In this document: piece by piece, positions 8,512-17,088 of the stretch
Numbering within the stretch: the first letter of the stretch is position 1
Layout of the letters: each line of letters opens with the position of its first letter
From: Gyrodactylus bullatarudis
Taxonomy: Eukaryota; Platyhelminthes; Monogenea; Gyrodactylidea; Gyrodactylidae
Assembly: GCA_012064415.1 (NCBI GenBank)
Contig: SSNU01000329.1
Span: 1-22,916, forward strand
Direction of reading: 5' to 3'
Length of the DNA: 22,916 bases
Position numbers and translations under genes: made by a program
Notes under the pieces: generated by a model
What the model saw: only the letters and a program-made list of their open reading frames with translations
What the model was told of the DNA's origin: nothing
The model's database searches: none

Positions 8512-8825
8512 AACCAGTGTGTAGGTGGTGTCAATACTATCGGAGTGTGGAGTAATAGGAGATGAACGGGGGTTCTGGCCTAGTGTTTAGAAACGTTGCC
8601 TCACAACGTTGAAGATCTGGGTTCGAATCCTGGCTATGGTGTACTGACGCATCTACGTCTGCCACCGTGAGTTGAATATTATTTGACTCTCTTATGGAAT
8701 TGACACTTGCTTATCCGAATTTCTAACATCTAGGTGTGAGAAGACAATCTCCATCAAGTTAGAGTTCACATGGATATAGTAATTACCAGTGACCACACTT
8801 TGCTAGTAGGTTAATTGTCTAAAAA
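8512..8825 (+). mobile_element. SINE-C: tRNA-derived SINE, nearly full length, ribozyme core deleted
   Basis: The head has RNA polymerase III promoter boxes: an A box TGGCCTAGTGTT (8576-8587; close to TRGCNNAGYNGG) and a perfect B box GGTTCGAATCC (8620-8630). Between them is an anticodon-arm-like hairpin CGTTG-CCTCA-CAACG (8594-8608). The tRNA-unrelated body has the flank GGTGTACTGACG (8638-8649) that in SINE-A leads into a hammerhead. Here about 25 bp covering stem II and GAAA are missing and the sequence jumps to CATCTACGTCTGCC. The 3' tail ends GGTTAATTGTCTAAAAA and merges with the direct repeat. It could not be a functional tRNA because the acceptor arms do not close. Confidence 0.8.
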
Positions 8826-8834
8826 TATCTTTTG

Positions 8835-9981
8835 ATTCCTCTTATACAATGATATCAACAAAAAAATTTCAACTCAAACTTTAAATCAGTGAAAGGTTAC
8901 AGTTTGAATCAGTTACCAAAAAATCCTTAAAATATTTATATTTTTGTAAACACCATGAATTCGTCGAGAATAGCTTTTTATTGAAAATTACGATTTTAGA
9001 TCTCTGATACTTCTATTTCGATTAACAATAGTAATTTTGTCAAAATAAAGATTTATTAAAAAATTCTTTTTCTCTACATAAATATCAAAATAATTCAAAC
9101 CAGGGCCAAAAAGTACTTTTGATAATGATAGTATTTTTGTATTTCTCTCATTGTATTAATTAGATGTTGTATTTCTGAAAATTGTTACCAATTTTTTTAC
9201 GTATTGAGACACAGCAGAGAATCTTCCGAAAAGCCGATCTAAATTCCATATTGAAAAGAGAGTAGATAATCGGATTTAGAGTTGAATTGACATATCCCAG
9301 CCATGTGATTCCTTCAAATGTACTCGCTGTTTAAAAAAAATTTTTAATTTAATATAACTTTATGAAAAATGTTGTAAAACCATTTTCTTCTATTCAATTT
9401 TCTATCAACTGTACTGTATCAAAAATCTCAAAATATTTTAATTTATGTGTTAATTAAATATAGAACGTTAATTAACTTAAGAGTACAACGACAAGTTATT
9501 CACTTAGTTGAATTTATTTTTAAAAATGTGTCAACTTTCAGTGAGTAAATTTTATTCTAAAAGCTATGTACTAGAAGATAATAAAGTTCTGAGATGATAA
9601 TAGCGCTAATGTTACAGTGAAACTATTGTTAATCCTAAATCCCCAAAATTTTTCAAATTCTAAAAATAGCCTAATTTCTGCCTAAATTTACAAAAATTCT
9701 CTTAGCCATATAAAGATGTTTTGAGTCTTAAAAATCACTGTCTCTGTTTTTGCAATTATAGCAAATTTTCATCTCCATGTCAATTAGAGACCGATCAAAT
9801 CTACTAAACTTAGTTTTAGACAATTGTATATTCGAATACTACTACTTGATGAATATCAATCTCAATGACCTTGAGAAACAGGTTTCTTCTTTTAATTAAC
9901 TAATACCAGATCTTTTAACCTATACAGATATCCCGAGCAATCAATCAACCGATATTGACCAATGGAAGGGCACAAATTTAT
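8835..9981. other. AT-rich stretch without recognisable gene
   Basis: No protein of interest is seen in any frame. A repeat-family fragment (TTTCATCTCCATGTCAATTA, 9767-9786) links it to the neighbouring fold-back family. Upstream of module C a GACCAATGG at 9957-9965 could be a CCAAT-type element. No PIP-box-like ORF end, as found upstream of modules A, B and E, could be identified before module C. Confidence 0.5.
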
Positions 9982-10063
9982 GTATTTATATCGTAACCTG
10001 GGTAGAGTCTGATGAGACCCGGCGAAATATAACGTTTATCATTATAATATACGTCTGTCTTCT
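9982..10063 (+). ncRNA. TATA box and hammerhead-like ribozyme, module C
   Basis: A TATA-like TATTTATAT (9982-9990) precedes the core CTGATGAG (10009-10016) and CGAAA (10023-10027). Stem III can form from ATATAA after GAA with TTTAT around a CG loop, and the predicted cleavage triplet is ATC, after 10040. Stem I is short next to the core (AGT with ATT, one G-U) and can extend beyond an internal loop through CGTA (9992-9995) with TACG. Stem II is one G-C pair around ACCCGG. CTGGGT (9998-10003) is complementary to ACCCGG (10017-10022) over 6 positions, differing in sequence from modules A and B. GTCTTCT at 10057-10063 closes the module. Confidence 0.55.
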
Positions 10064-10075
10064 CCTACCTTCCTC

Positions 10076-10150
10076 ATGAGTTCAGAAACCAATAACAGTT
10101 ATACAGATATATATTTTATTTATATTAAATTAAAACTTATCAGCAAATAA
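10076..10150 (+). pseudogene. Short ORF start downstream of module C
   Basis: ATG at 10076, 12 nt after GTCTTCT, opens 24 codons beginning MSSETNNSYTDIYF. At the DNA level TCCTCATGAGTTCAGAAACC aligns with TCCTCATAATGAATTTTTCA of module E and TCCTCTTAGTGAATAGTTCA of module D, so the start region is homologous, but the protein quickly diverges and stops. I read it as a decayed start of the same element ORF. Confidence 0.35.
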
Positions 10151-10247
10151 TGAAAAAAATGAGATTTACTTATTCAACAGTTAAAAGGCAAGCAAACATA
10201 AATTTAATTACATTTGATTCACAGGGTTTGTTACAACTCTAATAAAG

Positions 10248-11560
10248 CAAATTGATATGAAGTTAGGAGTATATGATTTTTTTTCAAATTTCGATTTGGC
10301 GCCGTTTTTCGAAATTTGTACTCAAAATTTTTATTGATTTGAAAGTAAGAGTGTCGCCAAAACTTTATTTTCAGGATAACAATAAGATAAAGAAAACGAA
10401 CATACTGGATCTGTTCTAATGCATAACCTCATTTTCGTTTGGGAGCTGAATTTCGATTTTTTGATTATTCTCACCTCTTGAAAATTAATGAAATTTCGTT
10501 AAATCAAAATCCTTCGAAAATGGTGGATCTTTCGAAAGTTTATCAGCGATATTCGGCTTTCTTGTCTAATTCTGATTTTAAAAAAATCTTTTGGTAACCC
10601 TACCACTTTCAAATCAATAAAATTGATAAGTTCAAAGTTTGAAAGAATGGGATTTTGGCGACAAATCGAAATTTGAAAAATTATCATTAATTTTTATGAA
10701 AATGATTTTTTTCCGAACTTTTTTCTACAAATCGTAAAAGTGAGCAACATGGTTAGGATTGCAAAAAATCTTTCATATATTCAAATTTTTGAAGAAAAAA
10801 TAGAGCTTTTCGTAAAAATACTAAAGCTAGTTAATATGAAGATGGGAATTCATGTTTTTTACAAAATTCTTATTTTTTTCATCAAGAAATCGAATTTGAT
10901 CAAGAATTTTTGGAATCTAGATCATGAGGCCCTCTTCCACGATACCGAGAAAAAAATTTCAATTTTAAGGAAAACCCGGCAAATTTGAAATCTAGCGCCA
11001 AATTCCCATGATTTTGAACTTTGAGTTGAAAATTTTTGTTGATATCAGTGTGAGAGAGTGATCAAAAGTTGATTTTCAGGATCAAAATAAGACAAAAAAC
11101 CAATGATCATAATAAAAATCTTGATAAATTCGTCATTTTTCAGGGATTTTGAAATATCAAATTTCATCGACTTTCAAGTAGGGAAAATGATGAAAAAATC
11201 CAAATTTGATTTTGACACGGTTATGGGATGATTCTTAAAACCAGATTCAGCATATTTAATTTCTTTGACTAATTTTGATCCTGAAAATCAACTTTTGATC
11301 ACTCTCTCACACTGATATCAACAAAAATTTTCAACTCAAAGCTCAAAAAAATGGAAATTTGGCGCTAGATTTCAAATTTGCCGAGTTTTCCTTAAAATTG
11401 AAATTTTTTTCTCGGTATCGTGGAAGAGGGCCTCATGATCTAGATTCCAAAAATTCTTGATCAAATTCGATTTCTTGATGAAAAAAATAAGAATTTTGTA
11501 AAAAACATGAATTCCCATCTTCATATTAACCAGGTGTATATCTCAAACTTCATATCAACC
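10248..11560. repeat. Large fold-back repeat with 260-bp inverted arms
   Basis: The main arms are 10830-11089 and 11272-11533, inverted and about 95% or more alike by eye, with a spacer of about 180 bp. Weaker outer symmetry is visible: TTGATATGAAGTT near 10253 against AACTTCATATCAA near 11541. Inside, 10283-10400 (TTTGGCGCC, TTATTTTCAGGATAA) is a diverged copy of 10985-11100 (CTAGCGCCAAATT, TTGATTTTCAGGATCAA), so the unit itself is repeated. The open frames at 10499-10988 arise within repeat and show no known domain. It resembles a non-coding fold-back element or MITE. No target duplication could be fixed. Confidence 0.8.
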
Positions 11561-11952
11561 AACTTTAGATACCATGAGTTTTATTTAATCAATATTTATT
11601 ATTACTTTGAGTTGAGCTAAAACACAAGCTTTATCTTTTAAAAATATGAATTAATTTTTCACGAAAAATATTTCCGTTTATTAATTTTAATAGTTATAAT
11701 TATTATGCCGGTCTATTGTTTGTTAGTCTTATTCAACTAGCTGGTTTTAATCAATAAGTAACTATATTAGTTAGAAATTCAAATTATAAATACAATTCGC
11801 AAATTCTACGAATGGATTTAGAATCTGCATGAGATTTCTGATTTTAAAACATCGACTTTAGTATACTTAAATTTTAAATTCAGATAAACTAACTTGGAAT
11901 TGTGAATTTAATTAGTTTAATATAAAAATTATCGTTTTTTTTTTAAATTTGC
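11561..11952. other. AT-rich stretch without recognisable gene
   Basis: This lies between the fold-back repeat and module D. I see no gene, no PIP-box-like ORF end and no clear repeat border. Confidence 0.5.
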
Positions 11953-12031
11953 TATATATATCTAGCCAGTGTAATAGTCTGATGAGACCGGTGAAATATA
12001 AGCTTTATAACTAAATATTCACTCGTCTTCT
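11953..12031 (+). ncRNA. TATA box and hammerhead-like ribozyme, module D
   Basis: TATATATA (11953-11960) precedes CTGATGAG (11979-11986) and GAAA (11993-11996). Stem I next to the core can form TAGT with ACTA (12010-12013), and beyond an internal loop AGTG (11968-11971) with CACT (12020-12023). Stem III is ATATAA with TTTAT around GC. The predicted cleavage follows A at 12009. Stem II is a single G-U pair around ACCGG. The outer complement CCAGT/ACCGG has one mismatch and overlaps the outer stem I, so the loop contact proposed for A-C is weaker here. GTCTTCT at 12025-12031 ends the module. Confidence 0.55.
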
Positions 12032-12042
12032 AAATCCTCTTA

Positions 12043-12150
12043 GTGAATAGTTCATTAGAATCAGAAAATATTATCAAAGAAGCTCGGCAATACATTCCAA
12101 ACAATAAAAATTATCTATTCGATCAAGAACTTTATATCAGAAGAGTCTGA
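12043..12150 (+). pseudogene. ORF start downstream of module D (ATG changed to GTG)
   Basis: Aligned with module E, the start codon position holds GTG. The next 34 codons are open and end at TGA, giving NSSLESENIIKEARQYIP and onward. The matching E frame reads NFSLKSESNIFEEVRQYFP, also 35 codons to the first stop. Nine or more of the first 18 positions agree, and differences fall often at third codon positions, suggesting past protein selection. The protein family is not recognised. Confidence 0.5.
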
Positions 12151-12589
12151 CTTGAAAGCAATCAGTTTTATCTCACACATTGCTTCTGCAAAATAGTCTA
12201 TACTTCGCAATTTGTGGTTTTCATCACTAGATAATACAAAGTAATATATCAGAGTAAAACACGCAAATGATGGATCAATGAGAAAAATAATTCTAGTCTA
12301 TAGAATATTCTCAAAGTTGGATGATGTATTTGTAACATAAAAGATTAATCACGTTCAAACTGCGTAAATTCTAAAAAAAGCTCCAAATCAGGTCTGATGA
12401 TGCATTGAATCATTAAATTTTAATAATTCCCATTGAAAATAGGGATTTTCAAAAGCTAAATCATAACCGATAGATATTGGACTAAATTATAAAAACAACC
12501 TCTTGGTGAAATAACAAATTCTTTTCTAGTTTGAATTTATAACTTGATATTGACTAATAACAATAAATGTTTCGTTTTTCTAATAGTAA

Positions 12590-13093
12590 AAGATTTCCTA
12601 TGTTTCAAGAAAAAATAAAAATGTATTACTGCTCTCTTACTTCCACCTTAACCCTAAATTAAATCAAAGTGGAAAGCCAAAATTATGAAAAACGAGTTGC
12701 CAATGCTGATGAAATGATTTCTAGATTTTCTTTTCAAAGGAAAACAAATATATGGTCGTCTTATTTTGCAACATTTTAGACATTTCAGCCCTTAATTCTT
12801 TCATTTTATATAAAGAGATAAAAGACGATTCCAATTATGATCGAAGAAAGTTCCTCGAGTGTGTTTCACAGGAGATTTTCTATCACTATGGAAAAAATAA
12901 ACCTAATAAGATGAATGACTCTATTTGCTCAACTTCTTCCACATCAGGTTCAAAGAAAAGGGTTCGTTGTACGATTTGTCCATACAATAGAGATAGGAAA
13001 ACTACCGAAATATGTGATAATTGTGAAAAAGCTATTTTAAATGATCATTTAGTTAATATTTGTTCAAATTGCAAAAGTTTTTCAATGAAATAA
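12590..13093 (+). pseudogene. 3' part of a piggyBac-family transposase, frameshifted
   Basis: Three stretches in two frames follow the order of the piggyBac DDE transposase C-terminal third. 12590-12685 reads VSRKNKNVLLLSYFH and ends SGKPKL. A +1 shift gives YEKRVANADEMISRFSFQRK (12684-12746), the place of the Y-N-x-x-K-G-G-V-D-x-x-D motif, with the Gly-Gly replaced by RVAN but the later Asp kept. The third stretch, back in the first frame (12752-13093), gives VVLFCNILDISALNSFILYK with the last catalytic-region Asp, then the Cys-rich zinc domain (CTIC, CDNC, CSNC). The N-terminal two thirds are not visible. The ATG at 12752 is not a native start. It lies about 440 bp downstream of module D but need not be connected with it. 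Confidence 0.82.
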
Positions 13094-14544
13094 TCCACAT
13101 CTTAATTGACATCAATCTTGATTTTGTTCTGCGAATAGAACAGTCTAAATGAATCTATGATCTTGAATCTTGTGAATGAATATTTAATAGAGATGTAACG
13201 AATTTTAAGCTTTTTATAAATCAAAGTTTTCTGTGAAATTTCCCCATATAATTTTGATAACAATGATGTGTGAGATCTAAAATAACTGAAAATTTGTCTG
13301 CAATCCCATGCATAGTCGTGCATTGTCCATTTTCCCTAAATTCTCTTGTAGGCATAGTGGAATAACAAAATTTAACAGAAATGATCCTGACATGATTCTA
13401 TTACTATTTTCATTGAAAAAACCCTCAAAGCCTTATCAGCAAAAAGATATTCGAAATTTTAGTGAAAACGTAGTAAAAATTCATTGAAAATTAAGCGGCA
13501 ATTTAAAGAAATTTGGGTTTTTCAACTTTAATTTCTTGATGAAGAAGCATTCTCGAGGCATTCTTAAATAGAAAAATAATCCTTGGAATTCATAGTTCTA
13601 TCAGAAAAGTCTACCCCAATCAATTATTATTATTATTCAATAAAATCATTGTTAAAAATTTTAACTACAGAGTTTTACGATTTATTATAAATTATTCATT
13701 ATGTATTTATTCTTGGCACTTTACATACAAGATGTGGTTACGATCTTTTTCGGCAGCTCCTTCAAGGCTTTATTTAGAAATAAGAATAAAGTTTTTTGAC
13801 TTAAGCCACTTTCTATATGAGAGGCAAAGTATTATTAATTAATAGGTAATAACTTATTAGTAATAAGTTATTACTAATAAGTGTTTTCAATTATAATCGG
13901 AGTTTTTTTCAAAATTGCACTTGAGAGAGATGATTGGAAAAGATTAGGGCTAGAATATTTGAAGCTAGACTAAATTTTCAAAATCACTAAAATGGCATGA
14001 TGAAAATTTCAAGTTTGGAATTCATAAAACCAAATTTTGCTCTAAAATATCTTACTATACTTCTGTAATAAGATAAACAAAATTTTCCAATATAAAACGT
14101 TTTTTATTGTTAATTAATCCAAAAGAATTCAAATCTGTTCTGCAACGTAACAGGAAGGAAAAGTTTGAATTCAAGTTTAAATCATGAAAATAGAACATTA
14201 AAAAAGTTTTTTATTTGAAAGTTTTCATAATTTTATTTTAATCTACAAAAGTATAAGAAGAGCGAAATTTTTATTAAACTATAGAAGATTAATTTTATCA
14301 TATCAAAATGCGATTTTAGTAATTTTGTCTAATTCTACTTGTTAGTATGATAATAAGAACAAGTGAGTTTTACACAGAAAGAACTCAAGAATAATCTTTC
14401 GAGCATAAATTTTTGAAAATTTAATGTAAAAGATTAAATTCTCAACAATCGAAAAATCATGACCAATTATCTACAAGTGAGAATGGAATTAAGCCAGTTT
14501 TCTTATCAATTGAGTAATAGAAGAAGCTGGAATATGCATATAGG
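13094..14544. other. AT-rich stretch; perfect 29-nt palindrome at 13853-13881
   Basis: No gene is seen. At 13853-13881 CTTATTAGTAATAA and TTATTACTAATAAG pair as 14-nt arms around one G. The same motif with a few A/G changes lies at 15599-15621 plus 16365-16370, interrupted by the hAT insertion, and a shorter relative (TTATCACTGATCAGTAATAA) is at 20725-20744. It may be a small palindromic repeat or the remains of a MITE end. Confidence 0.5.
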
Positions 14545-14930
14545 GATTGATTTTCTAAGGAAAATGTTCAAGATGCTGGCAAATTCCTACTTTCAAGATA
14601 GAAGACAACTGCGAAATTCAAATTCTTGACGACGATAGAGGAAGGGGCGATTTCAAATCTTTAAAAGGTGTAATAACTAAGAGTTATGAACAGAATGGTC
14701 TTTACAGAGTTGGTACCCAGAATAAACTGGTAGCAACTAATCAGTAAAATGTGCTTTCTGAAAATTATTACGACATCTCGAGTGTCAAAGAAATTAGTGT
14801 TCATTGAGAGAGTTCAATGCCAAATTTTACCTTGGAAATGGATAAAGAATATTCAAATTGTATGAGATATCGTAAAATACTGACCTGTAAATGTGAAAAG
14901 AATCAAGTTTTATGCAACTCTAGATCTTTC
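14545..14930 (+). pseudogene. Decayed C-terminal part of a KRBA2-like integrase
   Basis: 14607-14747 is open and reads NCEIQILDDDRGRGDF, then KGVI and NGLYRVGTQNK. This matches by eye the block following the rve integrase core in KRBA2/SCAND3-like transposon-derived integrases (Val-x-x-Asp-x-D-R-G-R-G-D, then G-x-Y-x-x-G-T). Just upstream another frame gives RKMFKMLANSYF, the M-x-x-x-S-x-x-F segment of that family. Downstream CSLREF (about 14790) and TCKCEKNQVLCNSRS (14883-14927) recall its S-L-R-E and C-x-C-x-x-x-x-x-x-C-N-S cysteine-rich end. At least three frame changes and stops separate the pieces. I see no catalytic core. The identification rests on remembered motifs and needs a database search. 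Confidence 0.6.
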
Positions 14931-14962
14931 TTTACCTTGAGGCAATAAATAACTTGAGCTGT

Positions 14963-15060
14963 TGAATTCACTGACGTTCTCAGTGTGTTTGGGTAATGAG
15001 GGCTTTTTAGCTAGACTCACTAAAGCCACACTGATTACCATCATACACTAGTGAATTACC
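14963..15060. repeat. Imperfect hairpin with short repeats
   Basis: Paired blocks in nested order are AATTCACT with AGTGAATT, GGTAAT (14992-14997) with ATTACC (15034-15039), and GGCTTTTTAG (15001-15010) with CTAAAGCC (15020-15027). AGACTCAC recurs three times at about 15013, 15062 and 15079. The whole could be a small fold-back repeat. No coding sequence is seen. Confidence 0.5.
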
Positions 15061-15083
15061 AAGACTCACTGATTTCCCAGACT

Positions 15084-15227
15084 CACGGTAACACATACAT
15101 CTGACTAAAATTACGCCATTATTTTGAATTACTCTTGAGCTCATAATAATTTGTATCGATTTTCGATCAGAATTTTCTCGATTTGGCTCGTTTCATTGTG
15201 AGATTCGAAAATATTTGTGTTACCGTG
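15084..15227. mobile_element. Possible 144-bp MITE with perfect 11-bp terminal inverted repeats
   Basis: CACGGTAACAC (15084-15094) and GTGTTACCGTG (15217-15227) are exact inverted repeats, and the next inward base also matches. The interior is AT-rich without an ORF. No target duplication is evident (flanks AGACT and TAATA), so a MITE is plausible but not established. Confidence 0.4.
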
Positions 15228-15613
15228 TAATAATAAATGCAATAATATTATGCAAACCACTTATCCTAGCATAAAGTAGTGAATTAATTGGAAATAGAAA
15301 ATTATCTACTTCTATCTATTAATTTTATAGAGATTGATATAAAAGATTTATGAGATGAAAAATATCTATTATTATTTCAGAGCTATAGTTTTTTTATTAT
15401 TATCATGGTAATTTATTTATTTGCATTTAAGTGGTCGTCTCGCAACTTGATTGAAAACGTCTACAGCAGACAGCTTACAATCTGGTAGCTATTGAGAAAT
15501 TATTCTTTTGTGGTTATATAAAATTTTTGGTATAATGTTACGAATCTATTTTTTTACAAAAATTTGGCGCTAACTCAGAATTTGAAGTAAGATCATTAAC
15601 TTATCAGTGATAA

Positions 15614-16364
15614 GTTATCACTAGGGTGGAAAATAAATGGAATAAAATATTGAAAAATATCGCAAAAATATCTTAAAAATGGCAAATAAATCGCAATTTT
15701 ATTTTTGAAAATGAAAAAATGGGGGGAAATTTTAGCCCAGTGCGTTAGCATACGAAATACAAGTTTCTTTTTTGAATGTTTAATTCTTATCATGAAAATA
15801 CTTTAGTTTTGAAAAATATCTTTCAACCTAAGCTGAAATCGGCTTCCAACTAAACAAAAGATTGTACTCCATAGTACTAATATTTTCATCTTCCATTTTT
15901 ACATTTTTTGAATTTTTTTCGGTTTCGCTGGCTTTTCAAGTATCCTTTTTAAAGGATCCTCTTTATATCGAGATTCTGCACTATTTCAATTCCTTTCCTT
16001 AATGAAGTTTTATAATTCTTCATTTTTTATTCAATAGGTTTTAATAGCTTCAACCCATTTTGTAGTGGACGGAGTTGGAGGTCTTTTCAAATCTGAGAGG
16101 AAATCTCTGCGTGATTTATTTTTAATGGTGCCTTAACAGAGCCTAGGTAAGAAATTAATGGGAGAAGATGGGAAACCGAGACAAAAGAGGATACAAAAGG
16201 ATTGGAAAAAGGGGAAAAAATGGAAACTTGAGATTAAAATCGCAAAATTATCTAGGAAACTAAAAGGTGTAGAGAATTAATTTTTTGATATTTTTTTTAA
16301 AAAGCACAGTTGATTATGATATCAAAAATCGAAAAAATCGCAAATTTTCCACCCTAGTTATCAC
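15614..16364. mobile_element. Non-autonomous hAT element with 8-bp target duplication
   Basis: GTTATCAC occurs at 15614-15621 and 16357-16364. Directly inside are inverted ends TAGGGTGGAAAAT (15622-15634) and ATTTTCCACCCTA (16344-16356). An 8-bp duplication and a terminal repeat of the (C/T)AGGG-TGG-AAAA type define the hAT superfamily. The 735-bp interior has no open frame encoding a transposase, so the element needed help in trans. Both ends are followed by AT-rich sequence rich in ATCG and AAAAAT subterminal motifs. The insertion interrupts a palindromic repeat related to the one at 13853-13881. Confidence 0.88.
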
Positions 16365-17080
16365 TAATAACTGAGCATTTCGGCTTTGAGTAATCTCTCA
16401 AAAGGGATCAACTAAATCTTGTTAATTTTGAAATTTAAAACGATTTTAAAACATTCAAAAATAATTATTTTCTATTACAAAGAACAAAATAAATCTCTGA
16501 AATATTTTAACTTTGAAATCTCATTTTGATTATTTATTAATATAACGTCAGGGGAATGCCATAAAAAATAGAGGTGTAAAAATTTACCTTATTTATGATT
16601 ATAAATAATTATTTTCCTGTCACATGTGAAATAAAATCATACATCAATATTCTACGAAAATGAAAATAATCAAAAAATCAATCACCATGTCGCAATCTGG
16701 ATTAAAAAAGAAGAACAGCACGCTGAAATTTCTCATCGATAGTAGATTACTGAGAGAGCCTAATCGAATTTACTCTAAAGTAAAGGAACTGTGTGTTTTA
16801 TTGAGACTTATTCACCTCTGAAAATTTTCATTTTGAATAGATATTTGCACTAAATAGTTTGAATAATGTTTTGGAGCGAACTTTCAGAAGCTGAATAAGA
16901 AAACATTATAATGATTATGGAATATTAAAAAAGATCATTCAGAACCAGAATTTTATTAGAAATCTCATCAAAAGAAAATCAAATTTTCCTGTATCTGAAA
17001 TTTTCTGTATCAAGTAAGTAAGCATAAATTTATCCTTAGTCATATTTTTGAAAGTTTGAATTTGATTTTCATTCAGATAT
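16365..17080. other. Intergenic or intronic sequence 3' of the GPCR exon
   Basis: On the minus strand this follows the splice donor of the GPCR exon and is therefore probably intron. I searched by eye for a TM7 exon (W-x-G-Y-x-N-S, N-P-x-x-Y) on the minus strand and did not find one. A 44-codon plus-strand frame at 16687-16821 has no recognisable family. Confidence 0.45.
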
Positions 17081-17082
17081 TT

Positions 17083-17088
17083 ACTCAC
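17083..17088 (-). other. Splice donor after GPCR TM6
   Basis: On the minus strand the exon reads ATAAACG and then GTGAGTAA, a full consensus donor. The intron is phase 1 (one base into the codon after N273). The frame read through it would stop two codons later, which supports the splice over a genuine protein end, because TM7 with N-P-x-x-Y is required for function. Confidence 0.8.

Larger units (their letters stand above)
8052..8834. mobile_element. Composite of three SINE pieces between 14-bp direct repeats
   Basis: AAAAATATCTTTTG occurs at 8052-8065 and 8821-8834. Between them lie SINE-A (minus, 8095-8345), SINE-B (plus fragment, 8346-8477), a short inverted non-SINE flank (8066-8094 mirrored by 8478-8511) and SINE-C (plus, about 8512-8820). 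SINE-A, SINE-B and the mirrored flank make a palindrome of about 450 bp with a loop near 8217-8348. The outer direct repeats look like a target duplication for the whole block, or for SINE-C with its neighbour carried along. Confidence 0.7.

Noticed and set aside
8576..8640. Apparent tRNA gene with A and B boxes
   Set aside because: The acceptor and D arms do not close, and the sequence continues into a repeated body with an A-rich tail found three times. It is a SINE head, not a tRNA gene.
10499..10988. ORFs of 62 and 82 residues
   Set aside because: They lie inside the fold-back repeat, whose other arm does not preserve the frame.
16687..16821. 44-codon plus-strand ORF (MSQSGLKKKN...) with a fair start context and a possible donor GTAAAG
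   Set aside because: No recognisable domain, short, and it lies antisense in the probable GPCR intron. Chance is not excluded.
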